From: JBEKCB01 sp052139675
GTDB lineage: Bacteria; Planctomycetota; Brocadiia; CAIUPP01
Length of the DNA stretch: 64,000 nt
Assembly (NCBI GenBank): GCA_052139675.1
Contig: JBKQWE010000033.1
Location: 22,451-86,450 of the forward strand
Direction: 5' to 3'
The position numbers and the translations under genes are program-made. Below the pieces are notes generated by a model that had not been told where the DNA came from, searched no databases, and saw only the letters and a list, made by a program, of their open reading frames with translations. Positions 7,985 to 16,990 of this stretch are shown in pieces. Numbering within the stretch: position 1 is the first letter of the stretch; every line of letters starts with the position of its first letter.

Positions 7985-9517
7985 ATGGCCGTTCAGATGC
8001 GGCGGATCGGATTGGCTCGGACGGCGGTGCTGTTGCTCCTTCTGATCAGCGTCTCGGCGGCTGCCGATACGCTTACGCTCAAGCCTTCCGGCAAGCCGCG
8101 CCCTTTGCAAGGCCCCATTTTCGGGGCTTCGACGACGGCGTTTTACGAACGGCTCCTGGAGGACCCGGCCAAGGTCGCCGTGCTGAAAACGATGGAGATA
8201 GGCCTGCTGCGTTTCCCCGGCGGCTCAGACTCCAACTTCTACAACTGGCGCACGGGGCTGATCGAGATCCAGGAGAAGCCGGACAGTTCGGCCTACGTGC
8301 AGTTCTGGGTTAAAGCCGCGGCCAACATCGCGCGCGGCAAGCCGAAGGGGGTGAGCTTTGAGCAGTTCGAGCCCTTCGCGCGGGAGATCGGAGCGCAGGT
8401 CGTTTTCGTCCCGAACCTGGAATCCTCCAGCGTCGAGGACCAGGTGGCATGGTTCAAGCGCCTCGCCGGCGAGGGCATCGTGCCGCAGCGGATCGAATTG
8501 GGAAATGAGTTCTGGGTCGCGATGGGCAACGATCCGACGAGCCTGGCGCACTGGCCCGATGAGCCGACCAGCATGCAGATCATGAAACAATATCTGGATG
8601 CGATCAAGCCCAGCTTGCCGGCCAATGTCAAGGTGGCCGTGCAGGCGGCCGCCGGCGCCATTGACGTGCGAAGGGGCCGATTCGGACAACGGCTTCGGAA
8701 ATGGGATGACGACCTGCGGCCGGAACCCTGGTTCGACGCCGTCACGCTGCATCTCTATCCGCGTCTGCGCGAGGTGATGGGCGATCCCGAGGCCGGGGCG
8801 ACGCCGCCGACGGAGGAGAACGCGGCGCAGCGCCTCAACGCCATGATGGCCCGCGTGGACGAAGGAGTGGACCGCATCCTCCAGGACTTCGAACGCCGTT
8901 TGCCCGGCAAGGAACTCTGGATTACGGAATGGAACACGCGCGGCGCCAATCCGGTGGCCGACCGCGGCGACGCCGGAGAGCCGATGTCGCCCGCGATGGA
9001 AATGCTGACCACGACGCGCATGGCCCTGGTTCAGCTCCGCCATCCCTCGGTGACGGCCTCGCTCTTGTTCATGTACAGCTTCAGGCCGAAAGATTCCCAC
9101 GCGATGTTCGTGCCGGACGGCCAAAGAAGCTACGCCCCGGTTCCCACGGCTGCCGCGTTCCGCTGGTTGAGCGAGGCGGCCAATCGGAGCAGCTCTTTCC
9201 AGCGCCTGGTCCAGGCGGACGAACGCTCGGTCGCGGGCGGCGGAGCGAAGACTGAATATTTTATTCCGGTCGAGGCGGGACTGTTCGAGTCGCCCGCGCG
9301 CACGACGCTTCTGCTGGAGAACGCGTCCGCCGCCGATCTTTCCTTCGATCCTTCAACATTATTTCAGGACCGCAAGCCCGACCGAGTTGAAACCCTCGCC
9401 ACGTCCGGCCTTCTCGATCTCGATAAAAAAGCCGCAAGGATAGAGGAGCAAAACGCCGCGGGGCCGATCGCCATAAGACCATTCTCATTGACCCGAATCG
9501 TCTGGGATAAAAATTAG
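7985..9517 (+). CDS. Secreted clan-A-like glycosidase
   Basis: 510 residues with a signal peptide (MRRIGLARTAVLLLLLISVS, cleavage near AAA-D). The body is a TIM barrel of the retaining type. IELGNEFW places a candidate acid/base Glu at residue 175, and LWITEWNT a candidate nucleophile Glu at about 315. The pattern resembles GH51/GH79/GH39-type arabinofuranosidases and glucuronidases. A beta domain follows from about residue 395. AGGAGG lies 11 bases before the ATG. It probably cleaves plant or algal polysaccharide side chains in the periplasm or outside. Copy 2 of the two-hairpin repeat starts 31 bases after the stop, mirroring copy 1 behind the GH27 gene. Confidence 0.7.
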   Translation: MAVQMRRIGLARTAVLLLLLISVSAAADTLTLKPSGKPRPLQGPIFGASTTAFYERLLEDPAKVAVLKTMEIGLLRFPGGSDSNFYNWRTGLIEIQEKPDSSAYVQFWVKAAANIARGKPKGVSFEQFEPFAREIGAQVVFVPNLESSSVEDQVAWFKRLAGEGIVPQRIELGNEFWVAMGNDPTSLAHWPDEPTSMQIMKQYLDAIKPSLPANVKVAVQAAAGAIDVRRGRFGQRLRKWDDDLRPEPWFDAVTLHLYPRLREVMGDPEAGATPPTEENAAQRLNAMMARVDEGVDRILQDFERRLPGKELWITEWNTRGANPVADRGDAGEPMSPAMEMLTTTRMALVQLRHPSVTASLLFMYSFRPKDSHAMFVPDGQRSYAPVPTAAAFRWLSEAANRSSSFQRLVQADERSVAGGGAKTEYFIPVEAGLFESPARTTLLLENASAADLSFDPSTLFQDRKPDRVETLATSGLLDLDKKAARIEEQNAAGPIAIRPFSLTRIVWDKN

Positions 9518-9547
9518 CCTGGTCCAGCGTTCACAACTTGCACCCCA

Positions 9548-9691
9548 AGTGCTTACTTGCGGAAATAGGCGTCCTATTTCCGCAAGTAAGCATGACCGCG
9601 ATAAGCCGCGTCGTTGTATTGGGTTATGCGTTCCGTTGGACCGTGTTTAGTTGCGTAAATTGGCGTACCAATTTACGCAACTAAACACTAG
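9548..9691. repeat. Two-hairpin repeat element, copy 2
   Basis: Second copy of the element at 1058-1200. Hairpin 1 arms are 9551-9568 and 9574-9591, perfect over 18 nt with loop GCGTC. The linker is 9592-9642. Hairpin 2 arms are 9643-9663 and 9668-9688, perfect over 21 nt with loop CGTA. Relative to copy 1, CTG changes to TTG or ACT within the left arm and the right arm changes to match; likewise TGCGCAA becomes TGCGTAA with ACGC opposite. Both arms stay perfectly paired. No clear target duplication is visible. Confidence 0.85.
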
Positions 9692-9837
9692 TGCGTGTCG
9701 AGATTCGACAACATCCCTCTCGGAGTGCGGAAATTCTACACTCGGCATAGCTCATCGTCACCGTCCTAATTCGCTTTCTAACAACGCTTAAGACTGCCCT
9801 CAACTTTCGCCCTGCCCCTGCGCGTCTTTCAGTATTT
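9692..9837 (+). other. Upstream region of PEP-CTERM gene with two dyads
   Basis: The 464-base gap 9518-9981 holds repeat copy 2, two inverted repeats (TGTCGA-GAT-TCGACA at 9696-9710 and GAGTG-N11-CACTC at 9723-9743) and a sigma-54-like promoter. The dyads lie roughly 100-145 bases upstream of the -24 element, the usual range for activator sites of sigma-54 promoters. No gene is visible here. Confidence 0.35.
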
Positions 9838-9854
9838 CCGGCACCCGGTTTGCT
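9838..9854 (+). promoter_or_regulatory. Sigma-54-type (-24/-12) promoter
   Basis: CCGGCACCCGGTTTGCT: GG at 9840-9841 and GC at 9852-9853 are separated by exactly 10 bases, and the GGCAC and TTTGCT halves match the RpoN consensus. The predicted transcript would start near 9865 and give a leader of about 115 bases before the PEP-CTERM gene. Sigma-54 control of PEP-CTERM genes is an established theme. Confidence 0.6.
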
Positions 9855-9981
9855 CGTAAAGTTGGGGCTTCAACTCTAATCCCACATACTTTAGAAATGG
9901 AAGGGAGATGATTGAAACCGGGAGGATGAAAGGGGTCGGCAGGGTAATGGAGACTGCGAGTTTTTAATGGGGAGGCTCAGC

Positions 9982-10845
9982 ATGAATGTCCGTCGTTTTA
10001 CGATAGCCGTATTTGCAGCCGGTCTTTTTCTCTTCGCGCGCGCCGGACTGGCCGTTGACTACACCGTAGACGAAACGACCATCGCCGCCTTTGGAGACGT
10101 GGGGCAGAACCAGGTCGGGCCGAATGGCACGTCGGGGAATAACTTCTGCGCTCCGACGGCGACGATCAACTCGTTCACCTGGCTGACAAACGCCTATCCC
10201 GGGACGTATGGCGATCTGCTGATGGGCGGACAAGCTACCTGGGTGGCGGCCGGTCAACTGTTGGCGGGCGGCAACTTCATGCAGACTGATCCGAACACCG
10301 GGACCTCGGTGGCCAACTGGATCAACGGCAAGTACAACTATATCCAGACGTACGCGCCGGGCAGCACGATCTTCCAGGGAATGTCCTCGCTCGGCACCGG
10401 CGGCCAGCCTTGGGTGCAGGCCGCGAATCCGACCGCCAACTTCCTGCTGCAGATGTTGCAGTACGGAGAAGACGTGGAGATCGGAATTGTCCCTGCGGCG
10501 GGCGGCACCGGGCACGTCTTGACTCTCTCGAGCATTGACTGGGATGACGCGAACAATAACAGCATCTTTGACGCCGGTGACACGCTCAGCATTGACGGCC
10601 TCGACCCCGCGGGCTCCGACGGCCTCGGCACCTCGGCGTCAACATTTGATTTGGACCTGAGTCCTGCCACTGTGGCGGGCGGTCCCCTCACGGTTTCCGG
10701 CGGCGACGGCGGCGTCTACAACGGCTATGCGCTGAAAGTTGCCCTGGCCGAAAGCCCGGTCCCCGAGCCGGCGACCTTGAGCCTCTTCTTTGCGGGCTGC
10801 GGAGCGGCCGCGCTGTTGCGCCGACTTCGACGTCACGCCGCGTGA
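9982..10845 (+). CDS. PEP-CTERM protein with C39-like cysteine peptidase core
   Basis: 287 residues, exported and probably processed by an exosortase. The ATG at 9982 is preceded by GGGAGG at 7 bases, a better start than ATG 9967. Signal peptide: MNVRRFTIAVFAAGLFLFAR. SGNNFCAPTATINSFTWL resembles the nucleophile Cys helix of C39/papain-like peptidases, and GTGHVLTLSSIDWDD supplies a candidate His plus an acidic partner. DDANNNSIFDAGD is a calcium-loop-like repeat. The C-terminus has VPEPATLSLFF, a hydrophobic helix and RRLRRH, the full PEP-CTERM signal. No exosortase gene is in the window. A stand-alone secreted peptidase is likely; a catalytically dead binding domain is possible. Confidence 0.8.
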   Translation: MNVRRFTIAVFAAGLFLFARAGLAVDYTVDETTIAAFGDVGQNQVGPNGTSGNNFCAPTATINSFTWLTNAYPGTYGDLLMGGQATWVAAGQLLAGGNFMQTDPNTGTSVANWINGKYNYIQTYAPGSTIFQGMSSLGTGGQPWVQAANPTANFLLQMLQYGEDVEIGIVPAAGGTGHVLTLSSIDWDDANNNSIFDAGDTLSIDGLDPAGSDGLGTSASTFDLDLSPATVAGGPLTVSGGDGGVYNGYALKVALAESPVPEPATLSLFFAGCGAAALLRRLRRHAA

Positions 10846-11054
10846 AAGCCGGATACGGAAACTGATTTCGCCGCGGAGACCGCCTTTTCAATGACGGTTG
10901 GCTGGCGCTCTCCGCGGCGAATCCGCCTTAATAGCTGCCCGCAGCACAAGGACGTCCCTCAACAGCCTCTCCAGCCCTATCATGCAGTTGCGCCTCCTGC
11001 GCCTCTTTGCGGCCATCCGTCCTCTTGGCTGCGGCCGCGCGCAAGAAAGCGCCG

Positions 11055-11084
11055 TTGCACGCGCGGGGTATCTTAGCCGATAAT
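11055..11084 (+). promoter_or_regulatory. Possible promoter before CBM9-like secreted protein
   Basis: TTGCAC (11055-11060), an 18-nt spacer and GATAAT (11079-11084), 42 bases before the ATG at 11127. The rest of the 10846-11126 gap shows nothing I can name. Confidence 0.35.
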
Positions 11085-11126
11085 ACGGAAGTCACGTGCG
11101 GAATTGACAATGGGTGATGAGCGCCG

Positions 11127-13136
11127 ATGAGAAACTCACTTCGCGCCGCCTGGGTCCTTGCCCTGGCGCTGGCGGTCCTCGTTCGTCCCGCCTCGGCCGA
11201 GACGCGCAACTGCACGGTCTTCCGCGCGAAGATGCCGCCCCGGCTCGACGCGTCTTTCGATGACGAGTGCTGGCGCGGCGTGCCGTGGCAGACCGGGTTC
11301 ACGTACTTCGGCGGCGCCGAGGTCGGGCCGCTGTTCCAGACGCAGTTCGCCATGCTCTGGGACGACCAGTGCCTCTATCTTGCCGTCCGCGCGCTCGAGC
11401 CGGAGCCGGCCGGGCTGGTGGCGCGCGCGCCGCGCGGCAGCAACGACCTGTTCCGCGACGACCACATCGAGATCTTCCTGTCGCCCGGGACGGACCGCTC
11501 CGACTGGCGCCAATTCCTCGTGAATCCGCTCGGACAAGCGCTGGAGTTCACCTACGCGCAGAAGAAAGCTGCGGGCCGCCAGGTGATGCCCGACACGCCG
11601 CCCTGGCGCTGCGCCTGCGCCACCCGGACCGCCTGTTGGGAGCTCGCCCTGGCGATACCGCTCGCGGAACTGAAGATCGAGCCGCGCGAGGGAGCGGCGT
11701 TTACCGGCAACGTCACCCGCGCGCGCGCGGTCGAACAGCCGGAACTCTATCGCACGGCGTGGGCGACGCTGTTGAAGGGGGCCGACGAGTCGGAGGCGTT
11801 CGTCGCATTCCGGCTCGGCGGCTTGCCGCCGCCCGAAGTGGCGGGCTGGTCGCTGGCGGTTAATCCGACCCGCGACCGCGTCACGACCGTGCCGGGAGAC
11901 CGGTTCACCGGCACGGTGCTCGGCCTGGGCGACGACGGCTGGCTGCATATGCGATGCCCCGAATTCCCCAATGAAGTCCGCGTGCGCGCCTCCGCCCTGG
12001 ACCGCATCGAGCTGACGACCGCCGGCCCGCCGGGAGCGGGCGATCGGATCGCCCTGGCGAACGGCGACTACGTCCTGGGCGAGGTCCGCACCATCGGCCC
12101 GGACCAGACGGTCGTCGCCAGCGAGGCGCTCGGCGAACTGACGCTTCCGACGCCGCGCCTGTCGGAAGTCCGCTTCAGCGCGGCGGCGCAGCCGTTTCTC
12201 GACACGTCATTCGATGCGGGCGGCCTGGGCTCGTGGATGGCCGTCCGCGGCAAGTGGAATTTCGAGGGCGCGCAGTTGGCCTCGCCGGGCGATGCGACCG
12301 ACGGCAGCATCCTCGCGGCCATTCTGCCGCAGGACGGCCCGGTGACGTTCGAGGCCGATGTCGAGGCGTCGGAAGACGGGCCGCTCGACTGCGAGATGAT
12401 CCTCTTCGCCAGCGAAACCGGATGGATGGGCGAACGGCCTCCCGCCGTTTACGGCCCGGCCGCCGCGCCGAGCCAGAGGAGCGGCGTGCTGTTCGCATTC
12501 CGGAGCAGCGGCAACGAAAGCGTCGGCGTCTCGAAGGGAGCGCCGGCGGCGAGACGCGACTGGGCGCAGGCGCTGCGGTTCCCCCAGCAGCGCGTGCGCA
12601 GCGTCCGGCTCCGGTGTTCATACGACCCGAAAGACGGCACGGTCCGCGCGTGGAAGGACGACCAGGCGCAGGGCCCGATCACATCAGGCCGTCCCGGGCC
12701 GAAGGACGGCCGGTACGTCGTCTTCGTCGGGTTCGCGCCGGTCTCGATCAAGCGCCTGCGCGTGCTGCCGGGCGTCGTGCCTCCGGGCGCCGCGCCGGAA
12801 CCGGCGGCCGGATCGGTCCGGGTCACGATGACGAACGGCAACGCGATCACCGGACAATCCGTGACGTTCGAGGACGGACTGTTTTCGCTCCAGACCGGCC
12901 ATGACCAGATGCAGCCTGACCCGGCGCAGGTCGCGTCCATCCGGTTCCCCGCGCCGACCGCCAAACCGCCCGCGCCCGAGGCGGCCGTCCGCGTCGTCAC
13001 CAGCGAGGGCCGGTTTACGCTGCGCTCCTGCACCCTCTCGGCGGACCGGCTCATGGGGCAATCGGAGTTCCTCGGCGCGGTCTCCATCCCGCGCGACCGC
13101 GTCCGTTCGATCCTCTTCCTGCGCCCGCCGCAGTGA
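11127..13136 (+). CDS. Secreted protein with CBM9/DOMON-like N-terminal domain
   Basis: 669 residues with a signal peptide (LRAAWVLALALAVLVRPASA). Residues about 25-235 have the hallmarks of a CBM9-like sugar-binding sandwich: PPRLDASFDDECWRGV, FAMLWDDQCLYLAVRA, DDHIEIFLSPG and CWELALAIPLAEL. The remainder alternates short SH3-like beta strips (FTGTVLGLGDDGWLHMRCPE, ANGDYVLGEVRTIGPDQTVV, TNGNAITGQSVTFEDG) with a concanavalin-like sandwich around residues 360-555. It probably binds glycans or other surface polymers; no catalytic residues are evident. It converges on the TPR gene with a 28-base gap. Confidence 0.65.
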   Translation: MRNSLRAAWVLALALAVLVRPASAETRNCTVFRAKMPPRLDASFDDECWRGVPWQTGFTYFGGAEVGPLFQTQFAMLWDDQCLYLAVRALEPEPAGLVARAPRGSNDLFRDDHIEIFLSPGTDRSDWRQFLVNPLGQALEFTYAQKKAAGRQVMPDTPPWRCACATRTACWELALAIPLAELKIEPREGAAFTGNVTRARAVEQPELYRTAWATLLKGADESEAFVAFRLGGLPPPEVAGWSLAVNPTRDRVTTVPGDRFTGTVLGLGDDGWLHMRCPEFPNEVRVRASALDRIELTTAGPPGAGDRIALANGDYVLGEVRTIGPDQTVVASEALGELTLPTPRLSEVRFSAAAQPFLDTSFDAGGLGSWMAVRGKWNFEGAQLASPGDATDGSILAAILPQDGPVTFEADVEASEDGPLDCEMILFASETGWMGERPPAVYGPAAAPSQRSGVLFAFRSSGNESVGVSKGAPAARRDWAQALRFPQQRVRSVRLRCSYDPKDGTVRAWKDDQAQGPITSGRPGPKDGRYVVFVGFAPVSIKRLRVLPGVVPPGAAPEPAAGSVRVTMTNGNAITGQSVTFEDGLFSLQTGHDQMQPDPAQVASIRFPAPTAKPPAPEAAVRVVTSEGRFTLRSCTLSADRLMGQSEFLGAVSIPRDRVRSILFLRPPQ

Positions 13137-13164
13137 CCGCCGCCCCGTTCTCGGCCAACTTTCT

Positions 13165-14319
13165 CTAGTGCGGCGCCGGCTGGAATCGGCGGTCAATGAT
13201 GTCGCCGTATTTGTCCGTCAGGACCACTTTCGAAAAATCCGGGTCCTTCAGCAGCATCACGATGTTCTGCCCGTAGCGCTCCTTGACCGTGCGCAGGTCG
13301 GCGGCGGCGCCGTCGAGATCGCCCTCGCGGATTCGGAGCCGCGCGCGCTGCAGAAGGGCGTGGCGGCTGAAGGGACTCAGCTTGAAGGCTCGGTCGAGCG
13401 TCGCCTTCGCCTCGGCGGTCTTGCCGGCCAGCATCTGCGCGTTGGCCAGTTGGGCCAGGAGCCAGTCGTCCTCGGGCAGGCCGTCGAGCACGATCTGAAG
13501 CTGCGCGAGCGCCTCGTCGTAGCGCTGCTCATCGAGGGCCGTCGCCGCCAGTTGGTAGTGCGCGAACAGCACCGCCTGGCCGCGCGCGAGCATGTCGCGA
13601 TACAGCGCCTTCGCGTCGTCGTACTTCTTCATCGAGCCCAGGGCGCGGGCCAGCGTCAAGCGGAAGACCATGTCCTCGGGCGACTCCTTCAGCGCCTCGC
13701 GCGCGGCCTTCTCCGCCTCGAAGTGCGACCCGCGCATCATCTGCACGATCATCGCGTGCTTGCGCTCCTTTTTCTCCTTATCCTCCGCCGACTCCGGCCA
13801 GTGCGCAGGCATCAGGGCCGCCGCCGTGGAGACGATGTCCGGCCCGGTCAGCGGCGTCTCGATGTTGACCAGCCGCGGCCCTTCTGGAGCGGCCCGATAG
13901 CGGAAGAGCTGGAAGACGGTGACCTGCACCTTCTCCGCGTTCCTGGAATCGAAGCGCACGGGCACGACGAGGGAGCCTTTCTCATCGCGCGGCGGCGGCA
14001 GGAAGCGCTCGGCGTCCGCGGCATAGGACCAGATCGAGGGGACGCTCTTCGCGATCGTTTCCATGAATTCCGCGGCGATCCGCTCCCGTTCTTTCGGATC
14101 GGCCGGGTAGCCTGCGGGCATGCGCTGGATCAGTTCGCCGGGGATGTCGCCGGTGCGGATCAGTTCCAGGACCGGCTCGAAGTCCTTGTGCGACATGGCC
14201 TCGCAGGCCTCGGCGGTGAGTTTCCGCGCGGCGTCGAGGTCAGCCTGAGCGCCGAGAGCGCACATGGGCGGCATCGCGGCCATCAGCGCCGTCAGAACCA
14301 GCAGATGCCGGAGGCGCAT
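13165..14319 (-). CDS. Secreted TPR-repeat protein
   Basis: 384 residues. The signal peptide LRHLLVLTALMAAMPPMCALGA is followed by an all-alpha or mixed domain (residues 25-180) of no recognised family. From about residue 190 come consecutive tetratricopeptide helices (EAEKAAREALKESPEDMVFR, YDDAKALYRDMLARG, YDEALAQLQIVLDGLPED, TAEAKATLDRAFKLSPFSR). TPRs mediate protein-protein contacts, here in the periplasm. It starts 17 bases after the secreted glycosidase stop (14337) and is probably in one transcript with it. Confidence 0.75.
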   Translation of the reverse strand: MRLRHLLVLTALMAAMPPMCALGAQADLDAARKLTAEACEAMSHKDFEPVLELIRTGDIPGELIQRMPAGYPADPKERERIAAEFMETIAKSVPSIWSYAADAERFLPPPRDEKGSLVVPVRFDSRNAEKVQVTVFQLFRYRAAPEGPRLVNIETPLTGPDIVSTAAALMPAHWPESAEDKEKKERKHAMIVQMMRGSHFEAEKAAREALKESPEDMVFRLTLARALGSMKKYDDAKALYRDMLARGQAVLFAHYQLAATALDEQRYDEALAQLQIVLDGLPEDDWLLAQLANAQMLAGKTAEAKATLDRAFKLSPFSRHALLQRARLRIREGDLDGAAADLRTVKERYGQNIVMLLKDPDFSKVVLTDKYGDIIDRRFQPAPH

Positions 14320-14336
14320 GTTTTCTCCTCGCGGGT

Positions 14337-16961
14337 TTACCTGGCCAGCTCAATCTCATACCACAGCGTTTTGAACTCGGGCCCGATCACCATCGTCGCG
14401 TTGCCGGCGGCGGCCTTGACCGGGACCTCTTCGCCGCGCTGTCCCCGGCCGTCCAGCGCCCAGGCGCGCATCGTCGCACCGGCTTCGAGCGGCAGCGAGA
14501 TCGTGGCCGGAATGCCCTCGACCAGCGCCGGCGCATGGCCCCAATCCTTGCCGACGGAATCATGCTTGGCGTCCTTCCAGATCATGCCGGTATTCTGCAC
14601 GTAGCCGGTGGCGCTGACGAGGATGCGCGCAGGCGCCTTGAAGCCCTCGCCGTCGAGGACTGTCAGCGTGATGGCCGACCAGCCCTGCAGGGTCTTGCCG
14701 GGCGTGACCTCGACGCTGTCGCCCAGGTCGCAGGCGGTCTCGTCCGCAGCGCCGATCAGCCCTTTGCTGCGAGGCGCCTTCACCAGCACGAAGCCCTTCT
14801 TCTCTGCCGCCGCCGGCCCCCAGAAGAGTTCGCCGGTGACGCTGGGAATCGGGCTTTCCGCGGCCGGTTTGCGCGCGGGCGCAGCAGGCCCGGTATCGGG
14901 CGCAAGAGCAAGCTCGACGCGCCCCTTGAAAACGGCCGCCGGATCCGCGCCGAGCTGCTCGGCGGTCGGCAGGTCGTTGAATTTCCGGATCACTTCGATG
15001 CAACTTTCCACGGTGTAAGGCACAACGGTCGGCTTGTCTGCCGTTCGGACGTCGGCACGCTCAAAGAGGGCCGCCGCGGCGGGCAGCGCGGCCATCTTCG
15101 TCGGATGCTCGGCGATGTCGAAGAAATTCGCGAAGGTGCCGCGGTTCCAGTCGGCGCCGTGCGAATAGGCGAACGCGAAAATCCCGTCGAGATCGTGCAG
15201 CGCCGCATAGGCGCCGAGCAGCAGAAACGCCTCCGACGAGTAGGTGTTCGGCGCGGGGTGATTGTATTCGGTGCAGACCAGCGGCTTGCCGGCCGCGCGC
15301 GTGAGCAGCATGCGCAGCGTGCCGCCGTCCGGCACGCCGGCCATCGGGACGTTATGCACGATCCAGTCCACCGGGTCCCACGGCCTTCCGGGGAAGTACG
15401 GGTGCTGCCAATAGTTATGGCAGTCGGTGACGTCCATCTCCGCCTGGATCGCGAACGGGCTGTAGCTGCATGCCGTGCCAACCACGAGCGAGCCGCAGTG
15501 GAGGTCCTTGCGGATGAACCGGCGCATGCCGGTCCAGTAGCGCTCCTCGGTCTCCCACATGAACCGGATCCAGTCGCGCTGGACGGCGGGAGCGCGGCCG
15601 GCGAACTCCTTCTTCCGCAGCGGGGCGACGGAGCCGAGCTCTTCGCCTGCGCGGAGGCCGGCGACGCCGCCCGCGCGGAACGACACGGCCGCGAACTCGC
15701 ACACGTCGCCCGCACGGCCGAGGTCCGAGAAAACCACGCGCGCGTTCTCGTCCGTCTCGGGGGCGACAAAGGCCAGGCTGAACGTGCGCCATTCTTTGCC
15801 GAGCGCAGCCTGCGTGGACGCCACGGCATTCCAGGGATCGTGCGCTTGTCCGAACACTGCCGTGATGGCGCGCGGCCGCTCGCTGCGCGCCAGGAAGCTG
15901 AGCGTATAGGTCGAGCCGGCTTTCACCGTGAGGCCGGGCTGGCCGAATTGGACATGCCAGCCTTCCTGCCCCGGCCGCTGCACGGCCAGCCGCAGCACCG
16001 GCCCGCCGCCCGGTCCGTCTTTGGCGGGCTCCGCGGTCGCCTTGGCCCCGTCGTGCTGTTCCAGCACCCATCCGTCCGCCCCGTTCGCGAAATCGGCGTT
16101 CGAGAGCATTTCCGTGGCGCTCAGCGGCTGGTCCGCGGCGTTCCACACGGCCCTGAGCGCGGCGGCGCCGGCATAGCGCCCCTTGAGCCAGTCGTTCCAT
16201 TGCCGGGCCAGCTCGCTCTCATAAAACGGCGGCAGCGCGTCCAGGTTGCCCCAGAGCCACTCGCGGATCAGGCCGTCCTCATTGCTGATCTCGATGAGCG
16301 CGACCGCCGGTTCGTCCGCGTAGCTCTTGCCGGTGTAGGGATTGACGTGCGTGAGCAGGTCGCGCGCGTATTCGTGCTGCATTTCGATCATTTGCGGCAC
16401 GAAGTGGTCCAACGCCTTATCGAAGCTGATACCGCTCGCCGGCAGGCCCGGGAAATTGCGCCCCACGTGCAGGTTCAGGTCCGCGTAAATGCCGTTCGCC
16501 TTCAGCCGGGATATGAGGTAGTCGAGCCGCTCCAGTTGCGCCGGGTCAATCGTGCGACGGTCGTCCTTGAGCAGCCCTTGCGGCGAGGCGTTGGTGTCCA
16601 TGTGGTGAAAGCGGACGCAGTTGATCCCGAAGCGCGCCATGCGCGGCGCGATCTGGTCGGCGTCCTCGTGCTTGGGGAAGTTGGCCTCGAAGCAGAGATT
16701 GACGCCCAGGAGCCGGATGCGCCGGTCGCCGGCCCGCAGATGGCCGTCCTTCGCGGCGATGAAGCCGGATTTCCCGGCGGGCTTTTCGAGCCAGCCGCTG
16801 AGGTTGGTCAGGCCCGGCGAAACGTCGTTCCATGGAAGCGTGAAGGGAACCAGCGGCGGCGCGGATGCAGGGACGTTCTCCGCGGCGCGCAGTCCGGCGG
16901 CCCCGCAAAAACCCAGCATCAGCGCCGCGCAACTATGAAGAGACGGGGAACGCCGAACCAT
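14337..16961 (-). CDS. Secreted GH5-like glycosidase with CBM4/9-like insert
   Basis: 874 residues with an N-terminal export signal. The barrel begins around residue 60 (IRLLGVNLCFEANFPK, NCVRFHHMDTNASPQG). IEISNEDG gives a candidate acid/base Glu near residue 228 and VCTEYNHP a candidate nucleophile near residue 565. These are far apart because a beta-sandwich resembling CBM4/CBM9 (about 290-440, starting NADFANGADGWVLEQ) sits between barrel strands. A C-terminal beta domain (about 690-874) follows. It likely hydrolyses a beta-linked polysaccharide outside the cytoplasm. The gene is first in a run with the TPR gene and follows the 306-residue hypothetical with a 29-base gap. Confidence 0.75.
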   Translation of the reverse strand: MVRRSPSLHSCAALMLGFCGAAGLRAAENVPASAPPLVPFTLPWNDVSPGLTNLSGWLEKPAGKSGFIAAKDGHLRAGDRRIRLLGVNLCFEANFPKHEDADQIAPRMARFGINCVRFHHMDTNASPQGLLKDDRRTIDPAQLERLDYLISRLKANGIYADLNLHVGRNFPGLPASGISFDKALDHFVPQMIEMQHEYARDLLTHVNPYTGKSYADEPAVALIEISNEDGLIREWLWGNLDALPPFYESELARQWNDWLKGRYAGAAALRAVWNAADQPLSATEMLSNADFANGADGWVLEQHDGAKATAEPAKDGPGGGPVLRLAVQRPGQEGWHVQFGQPGLTVKAGSTYTLSFLARSERPRAITAVFGQAHDPWNAVASTQAALGKEWRTFSLAFVAPETDENARVVFSDLGRAGDVCEFAAVSFRAGGVAGLRAGEELGSVAPLRKKEFAGRAPAVQRDWIRFMWETEERYWTGMRRFIRKDLHCGSLVVGTACSYSPFAIQAEMDVTDCHNYWQHPYFPGRPWDPVDWIVHNVPMAGVPDGGTLRMLLTRAAGKPLVCTEYNHPAPNTYSSEAFLLLGAYAALHDLDGIFAFAYSHGADWNRGTFANFFDIAEHPTKMAALPAAAALFERADVRTADKPTVVPYTVESCIEVIRKFNDLPTAEQLGADPAAVFKGRVELALAPDTGPAAPARKPAAESPIPSVTGELFWGPAAAEKKGFVLVKAPRSKGLIGAADETACDLGDSVEVTPGKTLQGWSAITLTVLDGEGFKAPARILVSATGYVQNTGMIWKDAKHDSVGKDWGHAPALVEGIPATISLPLEAGATMRAWALDGRGQRGEEVPVKAAAGNATMVIGPEFKTLWYEIELAR

Positions 16962-16990
16962 CGAAGCACCTTCCTTTCCGGCGGGCGGCG

